DNA of 64,000 nt from Vibrio galatheae. Lineage in GTDB: Bacteria > Pseudomonadota > Gammaproteobacteria > Enterobacterales > Vibrionaceae. The stretch covers positions 164,289 through 228,288 of the forward strand of contig NZ_JXXV01000025.1 in assembly GCF_000967545.1 (NCBI RefSeq). Direction: 5' to 3'. Shown in pieces: positions 60,662-64,000 of this stretch. The first letter of the stretch is position 1; each line of letters starts with the position of its first letter. The position numbers were made by a program, and so were the translations under genes. The notes beneath the pieces are model-generated. The model was not told where the DNA came from. It was given only the letters and a program-made list of their open reading frames with translations, and did no database searches.

Positions 60662-62086
60662 ATGAGTAAGATTGCGAAACAACAAGTGGAGCGTCTGATA
60701 GAACTGGTTGGTGGTCGCGACAACATCGCGAGCGTGAGCCACTGTCTAACGCGCCTTCGCTTTGTACTAAACGATACCGCAAAAGCCGATGAAAAAGCAT
60801 TGGAAGCACTGCCGTTAGTCAAAGGTTGCTTCACTAATGCTGGTCAATTTCAAGTAGTTATTGGCACTGAAGTTGATGAAGTGTACAAGGTGTTGATCGA
60901 GCTATCGGGTAAAAGTGAAGCATCGAAAGATGAAGCAAAACTCGCAGCGCGTCAGAATATGAACATCTTGGAGCGTGGCATTTCCCATCTTGCTGAAATC
61001 TTTGTACCACTGCTTCCCGCCATCATTACTGGTGGTTTGATTCTTGGTTTCCGTAATGTGATTGGCGACATCAAGATGTTTGATGGTCAATCCTTAACTG
61101 AGATCAGTCAGTTCTGGGCAACGGTTCATAGTTTCCTATGGCTAATTGGTGAGGCGATTTTCTTTTTCCTACCGGTTGGCGTGTGTTGGTCTACAGTCAA
61201 AAAGCTTGGCGGAACCCCGATTCTCGGTATTACGTTAGGTGTAACACTGGTATCACCACAACTAATGAACGCCTATCTGATAGGTAAGCAAGTTCCTGAA
61301 GTGTGGGATTTTGGTCTGTTCGTGATTGAAAAAGTCGGCTATCAGGCTCAGGTGATCCCAGCGATGTTAGCGGGTATGGCTTTAGCGTTTATTGAAACTA
61401 ACCTCAAACGTATCGTCCCTTCATATTTATACCTAGTCGTCGTGCCATTTGTTTCAATCATTCTTTCGGTGGTATTGGCTCACTCTCTCATTGGCCCATT
61501 CGGTCGTGTTCTTGGCGATGGCGTTGCGTTTGCAGCTAAAGCGGCGATGACGGGTGATTTTGCCGAGATTGGTTCTATGGTGTTTGGTTTCCTTTATGCG
61601 CCATTGGTGATCACGGGTATTCACCACACAACAAACGCGGTCGACCTACAATTGATGCAAGATTTAGGTGGTACACCAATCTGGCCATTGATTGCGTTAT
61701 CAAACATTGCGCAAGCGTCAGCGGTGGTTGGCATTATTATCATCAGTAAAAAGCATGGCGAGCGTGATATCTCTGTACCAGCGGCTATCTCGGCTTACTT
61801 AGGTGTGACAGAGCCAGCGATGTACGGTATTAACCTTAAGTACAAGTTCCCAATGTTAAGCGCAATGATTGGCAGTGCTATTGCCGCAGCCATTTGTGGT
61901 AGCGCAGGGGTGATGGCAAACGGTATCGGTGTTGGTGGCTTGCCGGGTATTTTGTCAATTCAACCACAGTTCTGGGGCATCTATGCTATCGCTATGTTAG
62001 TGGCGATTGCCGTACCTGCCGCATTGACTCTCTTCTTCTATAAGCGTGCACAATCTAAAGGTGAATTGGAGCCTGTAAACGCTTAA
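60662..62086 (+). CDS. treB: Trehalose PTS enzyme IIBC
   Basis: Imports and phosphorylates trehalose to trehalose 6-phosphate using the phosphate from EIIA-Glc. 474 residues from the ATG at 60662, matching family length; ATG 60629 and GTG 60650 are in-frame alternatives. EIIB domain (about 1-85) with phosphorylation Cys28 in SHCLTRLRF; EIIC domain with about ten membrane helices (ITGGLILGFRNVIGD; GIHHTTNAVDLQ; SAYLGVTEPAMYGINLKYKFP). No EIIA domain, as in E. coli. Confidence 0.95.
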   Translation: MSKIAKQQVERLIELVGGRDNIASVSHCLTRLRFVLNDTAKADEKALEALPLVKGCFTNAGQFQVVIGTEVDEVYKVLIELSGKSEASKDEAKLAARQNMNILERGISHLAEIFVPLLPAIITGGLILGFRNVIGDIKMFDGQSLTEISQFWATVHSFLWLIGEAIFFFLPVGVCWSTVKKLGGTPILGITLGVTLVSPQLMNAYLIGKQVPEVWDFGLFVIEKVGYQAQVIPAMLAGMALAFIETNLKRIVPSYLYLVVVPFVSIILSVVLAHSLIGPFGRVLGDGVAFAAKAAMTGDFAEIGSMVFGFLYAPLVITGIHHTTNAVDLQLMQDLGGTPIWPLIALSNIAQASAVVGIIIISKKHGERDISVPAAISAYLGVTEPAMYGINLKYKFPMLSAMIGSAIAAAICGSAGVMANGIGVGGLPGILSIQPQFWGIYAIAMLVAIAVPAALTLFFYKRAQSKGELEPVNA

Positions 62087-62097
62087 TTTTCTCGTTT

Positions 62098-62117
62098 GGA
62101 GCGGTGTATGCCGCTCC
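62098..62117 (+). other. Hairpin between treB and treC
   Basis: 7-bp stem GGAGCGG / CCGCTCC with 6-base loop TGTATG. No T run, so it is more likely an mRNA-stability element than a terminator. Confidence 0.55.
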
Positions 62118-62154
62118 TTGTTCAAGGTTTATTTTTTGGTAAGTGAGTTTAGCA

Positions 62155-63837
62155 ATGACAACAATCGCTAATGATGCAAATTGGTGGAAAACTGCTTCTA
62201 TCTATCAAATCTATCCGAAAAGTTTTTGCGATAGTGGTAGTAAAGGAACAGGGGATATTCAGGGCATTATTTCTAAGCTCGATTACTTAAAGAAGCTCGG
62301 TATTGACGCAATTTGGCTGACACCAGTTTACCAGTCGCCGATGATAGACAACGGATACGATATCTCCGACTACTACGCGATCAATCCCGATTTTGGCACC
62401 ATGGAAGATTTTGACCAACTTCTAGAGCAAGCGCATCAGCGCGGTATTCGCATCATTATGGATATCGTGGTCAATCATACTTCGACTCAGCATCATTGGT
62501 TTCAGTCTGCATTGGGCGATAAAAACAGCCCGTACCGCGATTATTACATCTGGAAAGATCCTTTAGCGGGTGATGTGCCCAACAACTGGGAGTCAAAGTT
62601 TGGCGGTAGCGCTTGGGAATTAGACCCGCAAACCAATCAGTACTTCTTACACCTTTTTGCCAAAGAACAAGCGGATCTTAATTGGGAAAACCCGAAAGTA
62701 CGCGGAGAAGTGAAAGAGATCATTAGCTTTTGGGCCGAAAAAGGGGTCGATGGCTTTCGATTAGATGTCATTAATCTCATTTCTAAGCAGCAGGATTTTC
62801 CTAATGATGAATTGGGTGATGGCAGACGTTTTTATACCGATGGCCCACGTGTACATGAATATTTGCAAGAGATCAGCGCGGCGGTATTTCAAAAATATGG
62901 CAGCGTGACTGTGGGGGAGATGTCTTCAACCACGCTTGAACATTGCCAGCAGTATTCCGCGCTAGACAGTAAAGAGCTGTCGATGGTATTTAACTTCCAC
63001 CATTTGAAAGTGGATTACCCGAATGGTGAAAAGTGGACTCGCGCGCCGTTTGACTTTATCCAACTCAAGCAGATATTTAACCACTGGCAAACGGGCTTGA
63101 ATGGCAAAGGCTGGGGGGCATTGTTCTGGTGTAACCATGATCAACCGCGAGTGGTGAGTCGATTGGGCGATGACAAACGCTATCGTCTGGAGTCTGCCAA
63201 AATGCTTGCTGCTTCAATTCACATGATGCAAGGCACACCTTATATCTATCAAGGTGAAGAGATCGGTATGACTAACCCCGGCTATGATGCTATCGAGCAA
63301 TACCGTGATGTGGAAAGCACCAATATGTACGACATCATGGTCAATCAACAAGGTGTCAGTCACCAAGAGATGATGGCGATTCTAGCGCAAAAGTCTCGTG
63401 ATAACTCGCGAACGCCTATGCAATGGAATGAAAGTCAGTATGCAGGCTTTTCTAAGGCACAACCTTGGCTTGAAATCGCGGAGAACTATAGTGAGATTAA
63501 TGCAGAAAAGGCGCTTGAAGATAACAATTCGGTATTCTATTTCTATAAGAAATTGATTGAGCTACGTAAACAGGTTGAGGTAATTACTACTGGCCGGTAT
63601 GAGGATCTTTACCCTTATCACCAAGCCATATTCGGCTATCAGCGTCAGTCAGATAAGCAAACCCTTATCTGCCTCAATAATTACTATGGTGAGCAAACTG
63701 AGTGTTTATTGCCTGCTAGCTTTGATGTCACAAAAGCGCACTATCTATTAGGTAACTACTCAGATTTGGGTGGGGAAGTGATGCAGCATCAAGTACTACG
63801 CCCGTATGAGACACGCATTATCCTTTTAGAAAACTAA
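62155..63837 (+). CDS. treC: Trehalose-6-phosphate hydrolase
   Basis: Splits trehalose 6-phosphate to glucose and glucose 6-phosphate. 560 residues from the ATG at 62155; GTG 62143 is a possible alternative. Glycoside hydrolase family 13: (beta/alpha)8 barrel with nucleophile D204 in DGFRLDVIN, acid E255 in VGEM and D329 in NHDQPR. Follows treB, completing the catabolic pair. Confidence 0.96.
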   Translation: MTTIANDANWWKTASIYQIYPKSFCDSGSKGTGDIQGIISKLDYLKKLGIDAIWLTPVYQSPMIDNGYDISDYYAINPDFGTMEDFDQLLEQAHQRGIRIIMDIVVNHTSTQHHWFQSALGDKNSPYRDYYIWKDPLAGDVPNNWESKFGGSAWELDPQTNQYFLHLFAKEQADLNWENPKVRGEVKEIISFWAEKGVDGFRLDVINLISKQQDFPNDELGDGRRFYTDGPRVHEYLQEISAAVFQKYGSVTVGEMSSTTLEHCQQYSALDSKELSMVFNFHHLKVDYPNGEKWTRAPFDFIQLKQIFNHWQTGLNGKGWGALFWCNHDQPRVVSRLGDDKRYRLESAKMLAASIHMMQGTPYIYQGEEIGMTNPGYDAIEQYRDVESTNMYDIMVNQQGVSHQEMMAILAQKSRDNSRTPMQWNESQYAGFSKAQPWLEIAENYSEINAEKALEDNNSVFYFYKKLIELRKQVEVITTGRYEDLYPYHQAIFGYQRQSDKQTLICLNNYYGEQTECLLPASFDVTKAHYLLGNYSDLGGEVMQHQVLRPYETRIILLEN

Positions 63838-63864
63838 CTCCCCCCAATTGTTGTTAGTTTACTT

Positions 63865-63888
63865 AGCCCCGTTTATCGGGGTTTTTTT
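63865..63888 (+). terminator. Terminator of treBC
   Basis: AGCCCCG / CGGGGTT stem with loop TTTAT and a run of seven T residues. Confidence 0.85.
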
Positions 63889-63943
63889 ACGTATATCACT
63901 AAGAAAAAGCTCCAGTAAAGGTGATTTTCTTGATTCTAAACGC

Positions 63944-63973
63944 AAAAAAGCCAACTCAGAGAGTTGGCTTTTT
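63944..63973 (-). terminator. Terminator of minus-strand tRNA gene
   Basis: 12-bp stem AAAAGCCAACTC / GAGTTGGCTTTT with loop AGA. On the minus strand it follows the tRNA CCA end by 6 bases and runs into T residues. Confidence 0.85.
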
Positions 63974-63979
63974 GGAATG

Positions 63980-64000
63980 TGGTGGAGGGGGACGGATTCG
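63980..64000 (-). tRNA. tRNA 3' end, probably tRNA-Tyr (partial)
   Basis: The minus strand reads CGAATCCGTCCCCCTCCACC plus A: the end of a T-arm (CGAAT loop, CCGTC stem), acceptor strand CCCCTCC, discriminator A and encoded CCA. The implied 5' acceptor GGAGGGG and A73 fit tRNA-Tyr; tRNA-Ser is less likely because it usually has G73. The rest lies beyond the window. Confidence 0.75.

Overview
The window is a contiguous stretch of core chromosome from a gamma-proteobacterium of the Vibrionaceae, most likely Vibrio. This rests on protein sequences and gene order: gpt-frsA-crl-proBA, nrdR-ribD-ribE-ribBX-ribH-nusB-thiL-pgpA, rpsB-tsf-pyrH-frr followed by uppS-cdsA-ispC-rseP-bamA-skp-lpxD-fabZ-lpxA-lpxB-rnhB-dnaE-accA, and yafS/rnhA/dnaQ. 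The order resembles Escherichia coli but has Vibrio-type differences: ispC sits between cdsA and rseP, and phoE is absent between crl and proB. No insertion sequence, prophage, CRISPR array or broken gene was seen. Coding density is high, and most transcription units end in clear hairpin-plus-T terminators.

Layout. 1-1.2 kb: end of a purine permease and gpt, with a PurR-like site between them. 1.3-5.6 kb: frsA, crl, proBA. 5.7-11.8 kb: nrdR and the riboflavin genes, then nusB, thiL and pgpA. 11.8-16 kb (minus strand): a DUF3461 protein, glnD and map. 16-20 kb: rpsB with a structured leader, then tsf, pyrH, frr. 19.7-35.7 kb: an envelope block (undecaprenyl-PP, CDP-diacylglycerol, MEP isoprenoid, RseP, BamA, Skp and the lipid A genes) leading into rnhB, dnaE and accA. 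35.8-38.9 kb: tilS, a c-type cytochrome, glnB (the PII partner of GlnD) and a YafD-like protein. 38.9-45.2 kb: a YIP1-like membrane protein, mltD, gloB, yafS, rnhA, dnaQ and a TIGR03503 protein. 45.3-49.6 kb: fadE with a FadR operator, gmhA, yafJ. 49.7-52.2 kb: proS and trmO.

The more accessory part is 52.2-63.8 kb. It holds zinc-free ribosomal protein paralogues L31B and L36B (the second only 41 codons) behind a promoter overlaid by a perfect Fur-type box and a perfect Zur-type box. Next come an AbgT transporter behind an unassigned palindrome, a Rob-like AraC regulator, metNIQ with tandem MetJ boxes, gmhB, an MliC-like lysozyme inhibitor, and treR-treB-treC with two TreR operators flanking the treB promoter plus a CRP-like site. 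The last 21 bases are the 3' end of a minus-strand tRNA, probably tRNA-Tyr.

The best leads are regulatory and small-scale: the Fur/Zur composite promoter of rpmE2-rpmJ2, a CTAG heptad-repeat tract before pyrH, the palindrome before abgT, a RibBX protein whose GTP cyclohydrolase II-like half has lost its metal and catalytic cysteines, and an FrsA lacking the hydrolase nucleophile. No clearly new multi-gene system was found. Operator and promoter calls are by eye against known consensus sequences.
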